A stretch of DNA of 64,000 bases from Morinoia aosen. Lineage: Eukaryota; Arthropoda; Malacostraca; Amphipoda; Talitridae. The notes beneath the pieces are model-generated. The model worked only from the letters and a program-made list of their open reading frames with translations, made no database searches and was not told the origin of the DNA. The stretch lies in assembly GCA_030386875.1 (NCBI GenBank), contig CM059580.1:954338-1018337 (forward strand). Direction: 5' to 3'. Positions 33,024-46,082 of the stretch are shown here, in pieces. The stretch's first letter is position 1, and every line of letters begins with the position of its first letter. A program made the position numbers and the translations under genes.

Positions 33024-35222
33024 GCAATATTTAGCGGTGTGTGTAACTGCAACATTCGCACAACATTTAGCGGTGTGTGTAACTGCAACATTCGCACAAC
33101 ATTTAGCGGTGTGTGTAACTGCAACATTCGCACAACATTTAGCGGTGTGTGTAACTGCAACATTCGCACAACATTTAGCGGTGTGTGTAACTGCAACATT
33201 CGCACAATATTTAGCGGTGTGTGTAACTGCAACATTCGCACAACATTTAGCGGTGTGTGTAACTGCAACATTCGCACAATATTTAGCGGTGTGTGTAACT
33301 GCAACATTCGCACAACATTTAGCGGTGTGTGTAACTGCAACATTCGCACAACATTTAGCGGTGTGTGTAACTGCAACATTCGCACAACATTTAGCGGTGT
33401 GTGTAACTGCAACATTCGCACAATATTTAGCGGTGTGTGTAACTGCAACATTCGCACAACATTTAGCGGTGTGTGTAACTGCAACATTCGCACAACATTT
33501 AGCGGTGTGTGTAACTGCAACATTCGCACAACATTTAGCGGTGTGTGTAACTGCAACATTCGCACAATATTTAGCGGTGTGTGTAACTGCAACATTCGCA
33601 CAACATTTAGCGGTGTGTGTAACTGCAACATTCGCACAACATTTAGCGGTGTGTGTAACTGCAACATTCGCACAACATTTAGCGGTGTGTGTAACTGCAA
33701 CATTCGCACAACATTTAGCGGTGTGTGTAACTGCAACATTCGCACAACATTTAGCGGTGTGTGTAACTGCAACATTCGCACAATATTTAGCGGTGTGTGT
33801 AACTGCAACATTCGCACAACATTTAGCGGTGTGTGTAACTGCAACATTCGCACAACATTTAGCGGTGTGTGTAACTGCAACATTCGCACAATATTTAGCG
33901 GTGTGTGTAACTGCAACATTCGCACAACATTTAGCGGTGTGTGTAACTGCAACATTCGCACAACATTTAGCGGTGTGTGTAACTGCAACATTCGCACAAT
34001 ATTTAGCGGTGTGTGTAACTGCAACATTCGCACAACATTTAGCGGTGTGTGTAACTGCAACATTCGCACAACATTTAGCGGTGTGTGTAACTGCAACATT
34101 CGCACAATATTTAGCGGTGTGTGTAACTGCAACATTCGCACAACATTTAGCGGTGTGTGTAACTGCAACATTCGCACAACATTTAGCGGTGTGTGTAACT
34201 GCAACATTCGCACAATATTTAGCGGTGTGTGTAACTGCAACATTCGCACAACATTTAGCGGTGTGTGTAACTGCAACATTCGCACAACATTTAGCGGTGT
34301 GTGTAACTGCAACATTCGCACAACATTTAGCGGTGTGTGTAACTGCAACATTCGCACAACATTTAGCGGTGTGTGTAACTGCAACATTCGCACAACATTT
34401 AGCGGTGTGTGTAACTGCAACATTCGCACAATATTTAGCGGTGTGTGTAACTGCAACATTCGCACAACATTTAGCGGTGTGTGTAACTGCAACATTCGCA
34501 CAACATTTAGCGGTGTGTGTAACTGCAACATTCGCACAATATTTAGCGGTGTGTGTAACTGCAACATTCGCACAACATTTAGCGGTGTGTGTAACTGCAA
34601 CATTCGCACAACATTTAGCGGTGTGTGTAACTGCAACATTCGCACAATATTTAGCGGTGTGTGTAACTGCAACATTCGCACAACATTTAGCGGTGTGTGT
34701 AACTGCAACATTCGCACAACATTTAGCGGTGTGTGTAACTGCAACATTCGCACAATATTTAGCGGTGTGTGTAACTGCAACATTCGCACAACATTTAGCG
34801 GTGTGTGTAACTGCAACATTCGCACAACATTTAGCGGTGTGTGTAACTGCAACATTCGCACAACATTTAGCGGTGTGTGTAACTGCAACATTCGCACAAT
34901 ATTTAGCGGTGTGTGTAACTGCAACATTCGCACAACATTTAGCGGTGTGTGTAACTGCAACATTCGCACAACATTTAGCGGTGTGTGTAACTGCAACATT
35001 CGCACAACATTTAGCGGTGTGTGTAACTGCAACATTCGCACAACATTTAGCGGTGTGTGTAACTGCAACATTCGCACAACATTTAGCGGTGTGTGTAACT
35101 ACAACATTCGCACAACATTTAGCGGTGTGTGTAACTGCAACATTCGCACAATATTTAGCGGTGTGTGTAACTGCAACATTCGCACAACATTTAGCGGTGT
35201 GTGTAACTGCAACATTCGCACA
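33024..35222. repeat. 36-bp minisatellite, about 61 copies, with a 108-bp higher-order period
   Basis: ACATTTAGCGGTGTGTGTAA plus CTGCAACATTCGCACA units are almost identical. The ACAATATTT variant marks every third unit through much of the array (33781, 33889, 33997, 34105, 34213, and again 34429, 34537, 34645, 34753). Because 36 is a multiple of three, 690-800-codon frames appear on both strands. They are not genes. Confidence 0.98.
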
Positions 35223-35261
35223 CACCCCGCCATTCATTTTGCTTCATACCGTCACGTATAG

Positions 35262-38200
35262 AGTTCACTTCATACATACTTTTCCTTCAAACTGACGTTA
35301 ATTGTGTCCCATACATACATTTTCCTTCAAAACTGACAGTAACTGTGTCCAATACATACATTTTCCTTCAAAACTGACAGTAACTGTGTCCCATACGTAC
35401 ATTTTCCTTCAAAACTGACAGTAACCGTGTCCCATACATACATTTTCCTTCAAAACTGACAGTAACTGTGTCCCATACATACATTTTCCTTCAAAACTGA
35501 CAGTAACTGTGTCCAATACATACATTTTCCTTCAAAACTGACAGTAACTGTGTCCCATACATACATTTTCCTTCAAAACTGACAGTAACTGTGTCCCATA
35601 CGTACATTTTCCTTCAAAACTGACAGTAACTGTGTCCCATACATACATTTTCCTTCAAAACTGACAGTAACTGTGTCCCATACATACATTTTCCTTCAAA
35701 ACTGACAGTAACTGTGTCCCATACATACATTTTCCTTCAAAACTGACAGTAAATGTGTCCCATACATACATTTTCCTTCAAAACTGACAGTAACTGTGTC
35801 CCATACATACATTTTCCTTCAAAACTGACAGTAACTGTGTCCCATACGTACATTTTCCTTCAAAACTGACAGTAACTGTGTCCCATACGTACATTTTCCT
35901 TCAAAACTGACAGTAACTGTGTCCCATACACACATTTTCCTTAAAAACTGACAGTAACTGTGTCCCATACATACATTTTCCTTCAAAACTGACAGTAACT
36001 GTGTCCCATACATACATTTTCCTTCAAAACTGACTGTAACTGTGTCCCATACATACATTTTCCTTCAAAACTGACAGTAACTGTGTCCCATACATACATT
36101 TTCCTTCAAAACTGACAGTAAATGTGTCCCATACATACATTTTCCTTCAAAACTGACAGTAACTGTGTCCCATACATACATTTTCCTTCAAAACTGACAG
36201 TAACTGTGTCCCATACACACATTTTCCTTCAAAACTGACAGTAACTGTGTCCCATACATACATTTTCCTTCAAAACTGACAGTAACTGTGTCCCATACAC
36301 ACATTTTCCTTCAAAACTGACAGTAACTGTGTCCCATACACACATTTTCCTTCAAAACTGACAGTAACTGTGTCCCATACATACATTTTCCTTCAAAACT
36401 GACAGTAACTGTGTCCCATACATACATTTTCCTTCAAAACTGACAGTAACTGTGTCCCATACACACATTTTCCTTCAAAACTGACAGTAACTGTGTCCCA
36501 TACATACATTTTCCTTCAAAACTGACAGTAACTGTGTCCCATACATACATTTTCCTTCAAAACTGACAGTAACTGTGTCCCAAACATACATTTTCCTTCA
36601 AAACTGACAGTAACTGTGTCGCATACACACATTTTCCTTCAAAACTGACAGTAACTGTGTCCCATACATACATTTTCCTTCAAAACTGACAGTAACTGTG
36701 TCCCATACATACATTTTCCTTCAAAACTGACAGTAACTGTGTCCCATACATACATTTTCCTTCAAAACTGACAGTAACTGTGTCCCATACATACATTTTC
36801 CTTCAAAACTGACAGTAACTGTGTCCCATACATACATTTTCCTTCAAAACTGACAGTAACTGTGTCCCAAACATACATTTTCCTTCAAAACTGACAGTAA
36901 CTGTGTCGCATACACACATTTTCCTTCAAAACTGACAGTAACTGTGTCCCATACATACATTTTCCTTCAAAACTGACAGTAACTGTGTCCCATACATACA
37001 TTTTCCTTCAAAACTGACAGTAACTGTGTCCCATACATACATTTTCCTTCAAAACTGACAGTAACTGTGTCCCATACACACATTTTCCTTCAAAACTGAC
37101 AGTAACTGTGTCCCATACATACATTTTCCTTCAAAACTGACAGTAACTGTGTCCCATACATACATTTTCCTTCAAAACTGACAGTAACTGTGTCCCATAC
37201 ATACATTTTCCTTCAAAACTGACAGTAACTGTGTCCCATACATACATTTTCCTTCGAAACTGACAGTAACTGTGTCCCATACATACATTTTCCTTCAAAA
37301 CTGACAGTAACTGTGTCCCATACATTTTCCTTCAAAACTGACAGTAACTGTGTCCCATACATACATTTTCCTTCAAAACTGCCGGTAACTGTGTCCCATA
37401 CATACATTTTCCTTCAAAACTGACAGTAACTGTGTCCCATACATACATTTTCCTTCAAAACTGCCAGTAACTGTGTCCCATACATACATTTTCCTTCAAA
37501 ACTGACAGTAACTGTGTCCCACACATACATTTTCCTTCAAAACTGACGGTAACTGTGTCCCATACATACATTTTCCTTCAAAACTGACGGTAACTGTGTC
37601 CCATACATACATTTTCCTTCAAAACTGACAGTAACTGTGTCCAATACATACATTTTCCTTCAAAACTGACAGTAACTGTGTCCCATACATACATTTTCCT
37701 TCAAAACTGCCAGTAACTGTGTCCCATACATACATTTTCCTTCAAAACTGCCAGTAACTGTGTCCCAGACACACATTTTCCTTCAAAACTGACAGTAACT
37801 GTGTCCCATACATACATTTTCCTTCAAAACTGACAGTAACTGTGTCCCATACATACATTTTCCTTCAAAACTGACAGTAACTGTGTCCCATACATACATT
37901 TTCCTTCAAAACTGACAGTAACTGTGTCCCATACACACATTTTCCTTCAAAACTGACAGTAACTGTGTCCCATACATACATTTTCCTTCAAAACTGACAG
38001 TAACTGTGTCCCATACATACATTTTCCTTCAAAACTGACAGTAACTGTGTCCCAGACATACATTTTCCTTCAAAACTGACAGTAACTGAGTCCCATACAT
38101 ACATTTTCCTTCAAAACTGACAGTAACTGTGTCCCATACATACATTTTCCTTCAAAACTGACAGTAACTGTGTCCCAGACATACATTTTCCTTCAAAACT

Positions 38201-40205
38201 GACAGTAACTGTGTCCCATACATACATTTTCCTTCAAAACTGACAGTAACTGTGTCCCATACATACATTTTCCTTCAAAACTGACAGTAACTGTGTCCCA
38301 GACATACATTTTCCTTCAAAACTGACAGTAACTGAGTCCCATACATACATTTTCCTTCAAAACTGACAGTAACTGAGTCCCATACATACATTTTCCTTCA
38401 AAACTGACAGTAACTGTGTCCCATACATACATTTTCCTTCAAAACTGACAGTAACTGTGTCCCAGACATACATTTTCCTTCAAAACTGACAGTAACTGAG
38501 TCCCATACATACATTTTCCTTCAAAACTGACAGTAACTGTGTCCCATACATACATTTTCCTTCAAAACTGACAGTAACTGTGTCCCATACACACATTTTC
38601 CTTCAAAACTGACAGTAACTGTGTCCCATACATACATTTTCCTTCAAAACTGACAGTAACTGTGTACCATACATACATTTTCCTTCAAAACTGACAGTAA
38701 CTGTGTCCCATACATACATTTTCCTTCAAAACTGACAGTAACTGTGTCCCATCCATACATTTTCCTTCAAAACTGACAGTAACTGTGTCCCATACACACA
38801 TTTTCCTTCAAAACTGACAGTAACTGTGTCCCATACATACATTTTCCTTCAAAACTGACAGTAACTGTGTCCCAGACATACATTTTCCTTCAAAACTGAC
38901 AGTAACTGAGTCCCAGACATACATTTTCCTTCAAAACTGACAGTAACTGTGTCCCATACACACATTTTCCTTCAAAACTGACAGTAACTGTGTCCCATAC
39001 ATACATTTTCCTTCAAAACTGACAGTAACTGTGTCCCATACGTACATTTTCCTTCAAAACTGACAGTAACTGTGTCCCATACATACATTTTCCTTCAAAA
39101 CTGACAGTAACTGTGTCCCATACACACATTTTCCTTCAAAACTGACAGTAACTGTGTCCCATACATACATTTTCCTTCAAAACTGACAGTAACTGTGTCC
39201 CAGACATACATTTTCCTTCAAAACTGACAGTAACTGAGTCCCATACATACATTTTCCTTCAAAACTGACAGTAACTGTGTCCCATACATACATTTTCCTT
39301 CAAAACTGACAGTAACTGTGTCCCATACATACATTTTCCTTCAAAACTGACAGTAACTGTGTCCCATACACACATTTTCCTTCAAAACTGACAGTAACTG
39401 TGTCCCATACATACATTTTCCTTCAAAACTGACAGTAACTGTGTCCCATACACACATTTTCCTTCAAAACTGACAGTAACTGTGTCCCATACATACATTT
39501 TCCTTCAAAACTGACAGTAACTGTGTCCCAGACATACATTTTCCTTCAAAACTGACAGTAACTGTGTCCCAGACACACATTTTCCTTCAAAACTGACAGT
39601 AACTGTGTCCCATACATACATTTTCCTTCAAAACTGACAGTAACTGTGTCCCATACATACATTTTCCTTCAAAACTGACAGTAACTGTGTCCCAGACATA
39701 CATTTTCCTTCAAAACTGACAGTAACTTTGTCCCATACATACATTTTCCTTCAAAACTGACAGTAACTGTGTCCCATACATACATTTTCCTTCAAAACTG
39801 ACAGTAACTTTGTCCCATACATACATTTTCCTTCAAAACTGACAGTAACTTTGTCCCATACATACATTTTCCTTCAAAACTGACAGTAACTGTGTCCCAT
39901 ACATACATTTTCCTTCAAAACTGACAGTAACTGTGTCCCATACATACATTTTCCTTCAAAACTGACAGTAACTTTGTCCCATACATACATTTTCCTTCAA
40001 AACTGACAGTAACTTTGTCCCATACATACATTTTCCTTCAAAACTGACAGTAACTGTGTCCCATACATACATTTTCCTTCAAAACTGACAGTAACTTTGT
40101 CCCATACATACATTTTCCTTCAAAACTGACAGTAACTGTGTCCCATACATACATTTTCCTTCAAAACTGACAGTAACTTTGTCCCATACATACATTTTCC
40201 CTCAC
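35262..40205. repeat. 41-bp minisatellite, about 120 copies
   Basis: CAGTAACTGTGTCCCATACA plus TACATTTTCCTTCAAAACTGA. Common variants are CACACA for CATACA, CAGACA, ACTGAG and, near the right end, ACTTTG (39720-40185). A single unit at about 37318 lacks 4 bp. Confidence 0.98.
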
Positions 40206-40394
40206 TTTGCAGCGTCCCCTCACTTAACGTGGCAAATATCCCCATAGAAACAACTCAAAGAGTGTGTGAGTCAATAGGGACTCCTTTCTCCGGTCTGTGC
40301 AACATACAGACAGCATCTAGTTATGTTCATCACGCGTTCAGTTGATCTACGCAAGTATGCGATAGTATAGGAAAGTAATTTTCCTTATAAAAAC
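40206..40394. other. Unassigned DNA with a TATA-like word
   Basis: CTTATAAAAACCC at 40385 resembles a TATA box, but no initiator or supported gene follows, so it is not called as a promoter. Confidence 0.3.
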
Positions 40395-40563
40395 CCGCAG
40401 ACTTTCGCCGCGTGTGTCACGGCAGACCCACCCACGTGCGTCACGGCAGACACACCCACGTGCGTCACGGCAGACACACACACACACACACGTGCGTCAC
40501 GGCTGACACACACACGTGCGTCACGGCAGACACACACACACACACACGTGCGTCACGGCAGAC
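40395..40563. repeat. CGTGCGTCACGGCAGACACA repeat, about 6 copies
   Basis: Copies of variable spacing (21-37 bp) owing to variable CA runs. Confidence 0.92.
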
Positions 40564-41130
40564 AGCGCCACATTTGAGGCCTATCTCCACAGCCACAGAC
40601 GCCTCCGTCCCTCGGAAGCCACTCGAGAGGCCAGTAAACACTTCAAGTCGTAGCTCGCACTCGGAGACCGCTAGAGCAGCCGACGCTAGCAGCAGCAACG
40701 ATATGCAGCGGCAAGCAACAACAGCATATAGCACCAGGAGCATGCAACAACAGTACACCGCAGCAGCAACAGTATACAGCAACACTACTCATCACCAACA
40801 GTACGCTGCAGCAACAGCAGTCAGAAGGAAACAGCTGCAGCAACAGTATACAGCAGCAATAGTACGCAGCAGCAGCAACAACAGCAGAGGGAAACAGCAG
40901 CACGCCCCAGAGTCCCTCACGCTGCACACCACGGGCAAGATCGTGCGTGTCGAGGGGCAAGATCGTGCGTGTCGAGGGGCCAGGACGTGCCCCACACCAC
41001 AATCACGGGGCCGGTGCCCACTGCACAGCATCGCCAGGAGGTGGGCAGTCAAATCAAAGAAGACGGCACGCAGCCTCACACTCCGTAGCACATCCTACGT
41101 ATCGAATACTCGGAGCACATAGGCGAGTTT
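40564..41130 (+). other. CAG/CAA-rich segment with a long open frame; possible low-complexity coding exon
   Basis: A plus frame (40412-41122, 236 codons) stays open through a non-tandem region rich in CAG and CAA (QQQYTAA, QLQQQYTAAIVRSSSNN) and then an Arg/Ser-rich tail. The first third is repeat-derived. No domain is recognised and no clear splice pair was found. A 24-bp duplication (GGCAAGATCGTGCGTGTCGA) lies at 40934 and 40958. Coding status is uncertain; Gln-rich frames often arise from CAG microsatellites alone. Confidence 0.25.
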
Positions 41131-41195
41131 AATCGTGTTAGAGTAGCACGTGTCATGTATCCGTGTAGGGCACGAAATGACACGCATGTGAGGTC

Positions 41196-42085
41196 TGCGC
41201 TGCGTATCATGTGTACGCAGCACGGGGTACGTATCATGTGTACGCAGCACGGGGTACGTATCGTGTGTACGCAGCACGGGGTACGTATCATGTGTACGCA
41301 GCACGGGGTACGTGTCATGTGTACGCAGCACGGGGTACGTATCATGTGTACGCAGCACGGGGTACGTATCATGTGTACGCAGCACGGGGTACGTATCATG
41401 TGTACGCAGCACGGGGTACGTATCATGTGTACGCAGCACGGGGTACGTATCATGTGTACGCAGCACGGGGTACGTATCATGTGTACGCAGCACGGGGTAC
41501 GTATCATGTGTACGCAGCACGGGGTACGTATCATGTGTACGCAGCACGGGGTACGTATCATGTGTACGCAGCACGGGGTACGTATCATGTATACGCAGCA
41601 CGGGGTACGTATCATGTGTACGCAGCACGGGGTACGTATCATGAATACGCAGCACGGGGTACGTATCATGTGTACGCAGCACGGGGTACGTATCATGTAT
41701 ACGCAGCACGGGGTACGTATCATGTATACGCAGCACGGGGTACGTATCATGTGTACGCAGCACGAGGTACGTATCATGTATACGCAGCACGAGGTACGTA
41801 TCATGTATACGCAGCACGGGGTACGTATCATGTGTACGCAGCACGGGGTACGTATCATGAATACGCAGCACGGGGTACGTATCATGTGTACGCAGCACGG
41901 GGTACGTATCATGTGTACGCAGCACGGGGTACGTATCATGTATACGCAGCACGGGGTACGTATCATGTATACGCAGCACGGGGTACGTATCATGTGTACG
42001 CAGCACGAGGTACGTATCATGTATACGCAGCACGGGGTACGTATCATGTATACGCAGCACGGGGTACGTATCATGTATACGCAAC
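41196..42085. repeat. 27-bp minisatellite, about 33 copies
   Basis: CACGGGGTACGTATCATG plus TGTACGCAG or TATACGCAG, with a few GAATACGCAG. Multiple-of-three length gives 310-340-codon frames on both strands, all artefacts. Confidence 0.98.
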
Positions 42086-42280
42086 AATACAGGCTTATGA
42101 GCTGCGAGACAAAACTCCTCGCTTCCTCAGACTTTATTTATTTAACTAGGACCGTGATCTTCAAGTGTCAAAAATAGGCAGGTTACTTCCTAGTTATTAA
42201 TATTAGTCAGTGATTGTGTACAATTATTTGGGAATGTCAACTAGCATTGAAGTTCATTTTGCAACATTGCATATACCCTT
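42086..42280. other. Unassigned non-coding DNA
   Basis: AT-rich single-copy-looking sequence. No gene. Confidence 0.4.
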
Positions 42281-42452
42281 TAGATCAGATCATTAGTTAG
42301 TTTAAGCCTACCTATCCCCAACTAATGCGATCCAAAGAGATGAAGATGGAAGGCACCATTTAGTATAGAGTTAAGGGAACGCGGAATCTACGCAGAAAGG
42401 GCATAGAAACAGTAAGATGAGAAAGAAGTTCATGAAAAAAGAACAAAAGGAA
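42281..42452 (+). mobile_element. Dispersed repeat family A, copy 7 (3'-truncated)
   Basis: AGATCATTAGTTAGTTTAAG, GAAGGCACCATTTAGTATAG, GCGGAATCTACGCAGAAAGG and GAGAAAGAAGTTCATGAAAA. It stops at about half length. Confidence 0.75.
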
Positions 42453-42580
42453 TTACAAAGAATGAATTAGTGTACAACTATCCTCCTGGTCATTTGCACG
42501 TCATCTCAAAAGCCTATAGGGCGGGCTTGCTATAGGCCTACTCGTTCACTGGTATTCTCGTCTAATTATTATGGTTCTCT
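42453..42580. other. Unassigned non-coding DNA
   Basis: No frame or repeat recognised. Confidence 0.35.
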
Positions 42581-42587
42581 GCGTCAG

Positions 42588-42812
42588 CTTGTCATGTACC
42601 CTGTTAGTGCGATGTACATAGTCGTAGATGTAATAATACTAATCATTATATAACGCTACTTTAACAAATTATTCATAAACAGCATATTAATCAAACTATT
42701 CTGGTATTGTGCATCTACTTGCCATGTGCCCTGTTAGTGTGATGAAGATAGTCGTAGAATACCAATCATTATATAACACTACCTTGACGGAAAATATTCA
42801 TAATACATATAA
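42588..42812. repeat. Diverged ~125-bp tandem duplication
   Basis: TGCCATGTGCCCTGTTAGTG with ATAGTCGTAGA and CAATCATTATATAACACTAC (42719-42780) repeats TGTCATGTACCCTGTTAGTG with ATAGTCGTAGA and TAATCATTATATAACGCTAC (42591-42660). Confidence 0.75.
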
Positions 42813-43372
42813 TATTCTACTTTTAAAAATAGTTATTTGTTCCGGCAATAACAATAGGCTACAAATAAACTCGGTACGTTTGCATTTAGAGATATTCCAG
42901 ACAACCTTGGTGCTCGTCTTTAGCTGAAAGAACAGATCTCGAAATTAAGGTCCACTCTCCGACACTTGATATTAAGTCGCATTATGACCACACACAAGAC
43001 CTCAAAACACAAAACAGAGCTTCGTATCACAGATATATCCAACACCTATACAGACGTAGCCAATCATTTAAACCATTTCTCTAGCATAACACGTCAAATG
43101 TCTTCCATAAATTAAGGGGGCGGTCACAACAACACAAAAAAACCAAGGCACTACACAAAAACGATACAGAAGCGATACTGTTTCCAATATCACAGGATAG
43201 AAAGTTCTTTGTAAAGTTCTAGGGCAAAACATTAGTCCATCTTGCACTCGCTCAACTCGTGTTCTGATGCACGGACGACAGCTAAATAGCTTCACACACC
43301 GCAGTTCCCAGCAGAGAACAACACGCTCAGCGAGAGGGACGGAATTGAAGGGTTCCTCAAGGAACACAAAGG
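42813..43372. other. Unassigned non-coding DNA
   Basis: Single-copy-looking. A 115-codon minus frame (43068-43415) overlaps the repeat at 43374 and has no recognisable motif. CGTATCACAGATATAT at 43024 resembles the dispersed GTATCACAGATAC motif. Confidence 0.4.
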
Positions 43373-43373
43373 C

Positions 43374-43527
43374 ACAGGAAAGAGCTCCATCAAGGCCAGG
43401 AAAGAGCTCCATCAAGGCCAGGAAAGATCTCCATCAAGGCCAGGAAAAACTCCATCAAGGCCAGGAAAGAACTCCATCAAGGCCAGGAAAGAACTCCATC
43501 AAGGCCGGGAAAGAACTCCATCAAGGC
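43374..43527. repeat. 22-bp minisatellite, about 7 copies
   Basis: AGGAAAGAACTCCATCAAGGCC units, with GAGCTCC and GATCTCC variants and one 3-bp-shortened unit. Confidence 0.95.
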
Positions 43528-43632
43528 ACAAAAAAGCGAGGGTGCCCCAAGGAAGCGTCCTAGGCCCGCCGCAGGCTTGGGTTTCCAGCGTTTGGCACTC
43601 GCAATACGCGGTCCGAAAGTGAGGGGAACCGA

Positions 43633-46065
43633 CTGGCGAGTCTGAGGGATGCAAGAGGGAAGCTGAGGGGTGCAAGAGGGAAGCTGATGGATGCAAGAGG
43701 GAAGGTGAGGGATACAAGAGGGAAGCTGAGGGATACAAGAAGGAAGCTGAGGGATGCAAGAGGGAAGCTCAGGGATACAAGAAGGAAGCTGAGGGATGCA
43801 AGAGGGAAGCTGAGGAATGCAAGAGGGAAGGTGAGGGTTACAAGAGGGAAGCTGAGTGATGCAAGAGGGAAGCTGAGGAATGCAAGAGAGAAGGTGAGGG
43901 ATGCAAGAGGGAAGCTGAGGGATGCAAGAGGGAAGCTGAGGGATGCAAGAGGGAAGCTGAGGGATACAAGAGGGAAGCTGAGGGATGCAAGAGGGAAGCT
44001 GAGGGATGCAAGAGGGAAGCTGAGGAATGCAAGAGGGAAGGTGAGGGATACAAGAGGGAAGCTGAGGGATGCAAGAGGGAAGCTGAGGGATGCAAGAGGG
44101 AAGCTGAGGGATGCAAGAGGGAAGCTGAGGGATACAAGAGGGAAGCTGAGGGATACAAGAGGGAAGCTGAGGGACGCAAGAGGGAAGCTGAGGGATGCAA
44201 AAGGGAAGATGAGGGATGCAAGAGGGAAGGTGAGGGATACAAGAGGGAAGCTGAGGGATGCAAGAGGGAAGGTGAGGGATACAAGAGGGAAGGTGAGGGA
44301 TACAAGAGGGAAGCTGAGGGATGCAAGAGGGAAGGTGAGGGATACAAGAGGGAAGCTGAGGGATGCAAGAGGGAAGCTGAGGAATGCAAGAGGGAAGGTG
44401 AGGAATGCAAGAGGGAAGCTGAGGGATGCAAGAGGGAAGCTGAGGGATGCAAGAGGGAAGCTGAGGGATACAAGAGGGAAGCTGAGGGATGCAAGAGGGA
44501 AGCTGAGGGATGCAAGAGGGAAGCTGAGGAATGCAAGAGGGAAGGTGAGGGATACAAGAGGGAAGCTGAAGGATGCAAGAGGGAAGCTGAGGGATGCAAG
44601 AGGGAAGCTGAGGGATGCAAGAGGGAAGCTGAGGAGTGCAAGAGGGAAGGTGAGGGATACAAGAGGGAAGGTGAGGGATACAAGAGGGAAGGTGAGGGAT
44701 ACAAGAGGGAAGCTGAGGGATACAAGAGGGAAGCTGAGGGACGCAAGAAGGAAGCTGAGGGACGCAAGAGGGAAGCTGAGGGATGCAAGAGGGAAGCTGG
44801 GGGATACAAGAGGGAAGCTGAGGGATACAAGAGGGAAGCTGAGGGACGCAAGAGGGAAGCTGAGGGATGCAAGAGGGAAGCTGAGGGATGCAAGAGGGAA
44901 GCTGAGGGATGCAAAAGGGAAGCTGAGGGATACAAGAGGGAAGCTGAGGGATACAAGAGGGAAGCTGAGGGACGCAAGAAGGAAGCTGAGGGATGCAAGA
45001 GGGAAGCTGAGGGATGCAAGAGGGAAGCTGAGGGATGCAAGAGGGAAGCTGAGGGATGCAAGAGGGAAGCTGAGGGATACAAGAGGGAAGGTGAGGGATA
45101 CAAGAGGGAAGGTGAGGGATATAAGAGGGAAGCTGAGGGATGCAAGAGGGAAGGTGAGGGATACAAGAGGGAAGCTGAGGGATGCAAGAGGGAAGGTGAG
45201 GGATACAAGTCGGAAGGTGAGGGATACAAGAGGGAAGCTGAGGGATGCAAGAGGGAAGGTGAGGGATACAAGAGGGAAGCTGAGGGATACAAGAGGGAAG
45301 CTGAGGGATAAAAGAGGGAAGCTGAGGGATGCAAGAGGGAAGGTGAGGGATACAAGAGGGAAGCTGAGGGATGCAAGAGGGAAGCTGAGGGATGCAAGAG
45401 GGAAGCTGAGGGATGCAAGAGGGAAGCTGAGGGATGCAAGAGGGAAGCTGAGGGATGCAAGAGGGAAGCTGAGGGATGCAAGAGGGAAGCTGAGGGATGC
45501 AAGAGGGAAGCTGAGGGATGCCAGAGGGAAGGTGAGGGATACAAGAGGGAAGGTGAGGGATACAAGAGGGAAGCTGAGGGATGAAAGAGGGAAGGTGAGG
45601 GATACAAGAGGGAAGGTGAGGGATACAAGAGGGAAGGTGAGGACTACAAGAGGGAAGGTGAGGGATACAAGAGGGAAGCTGAGGGATGCAAGAGGGAAGG
45701 TGAGGGATACAAGAGGGAAGCTGAGGGATGCAAGAGGGAAGCTGAGGGATACAAGAGGGAAGCTGAGGGATACAAGAGGGAAGCTGAGGGATGCAAGAGG
45801 GAAGCTGAGGGATGCAAGAGGGAAGCTGAGGGATGCAAGAGGGAAGGTGAGGGATACAAGAAGGAAGCTAAGGGATACAAGAAGGAAGCTAAGGGATACA
45901 AGAGGGAAGCTCAGGGATACAAGAGGGAAGCTGAGGGATACAAGAGGGAAGCTGAGGGATACAAGAGGGAAGCTGAGGGATACAAGAGGGAAGCTGAGGG
46001 ATACAAGAGGGAAGCTGAGGGATGCAAGAGGGAAGCTGAGGGACGCAAGAGGGAAGCTGAAAACA
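43633..46065. repeat. 21-bp purine-rich minisatellite, about 115 copies
   Basis: GATGCAAGAGGGAAGCTGAGG with C/T (GATACAAG), AAGGTGAGG and AGGAATGC variants. The plus strand is almost all purine. As 21 is a multiple of three, it yields frames of 797 codons (RDARGKL repeats) and 919 codons (SFPLASL repeats) on opposite strands, neither credible as a gene. Confidence 0.98.
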
Positions 46066-46082
46066 AACTGGCGAGTCTGAGG

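Noticed and set aside
32847..35295. Open frames of 694-796 codons on both strands
   Set aside because: The 36-bp unit is a multiple of three without stops in several frames. Both strands are equally open and the start codons lie outside any gene-like context.
33024..40205. CRISPR-like array
   Set aside because: Repeats are directly contiguous with no unique spacers. The genome is eukaryotic and no cas genes are present.
41076..42177. Frames of 310-340 codons on both strands
   Set aside because: Translations of the 27-bp array.
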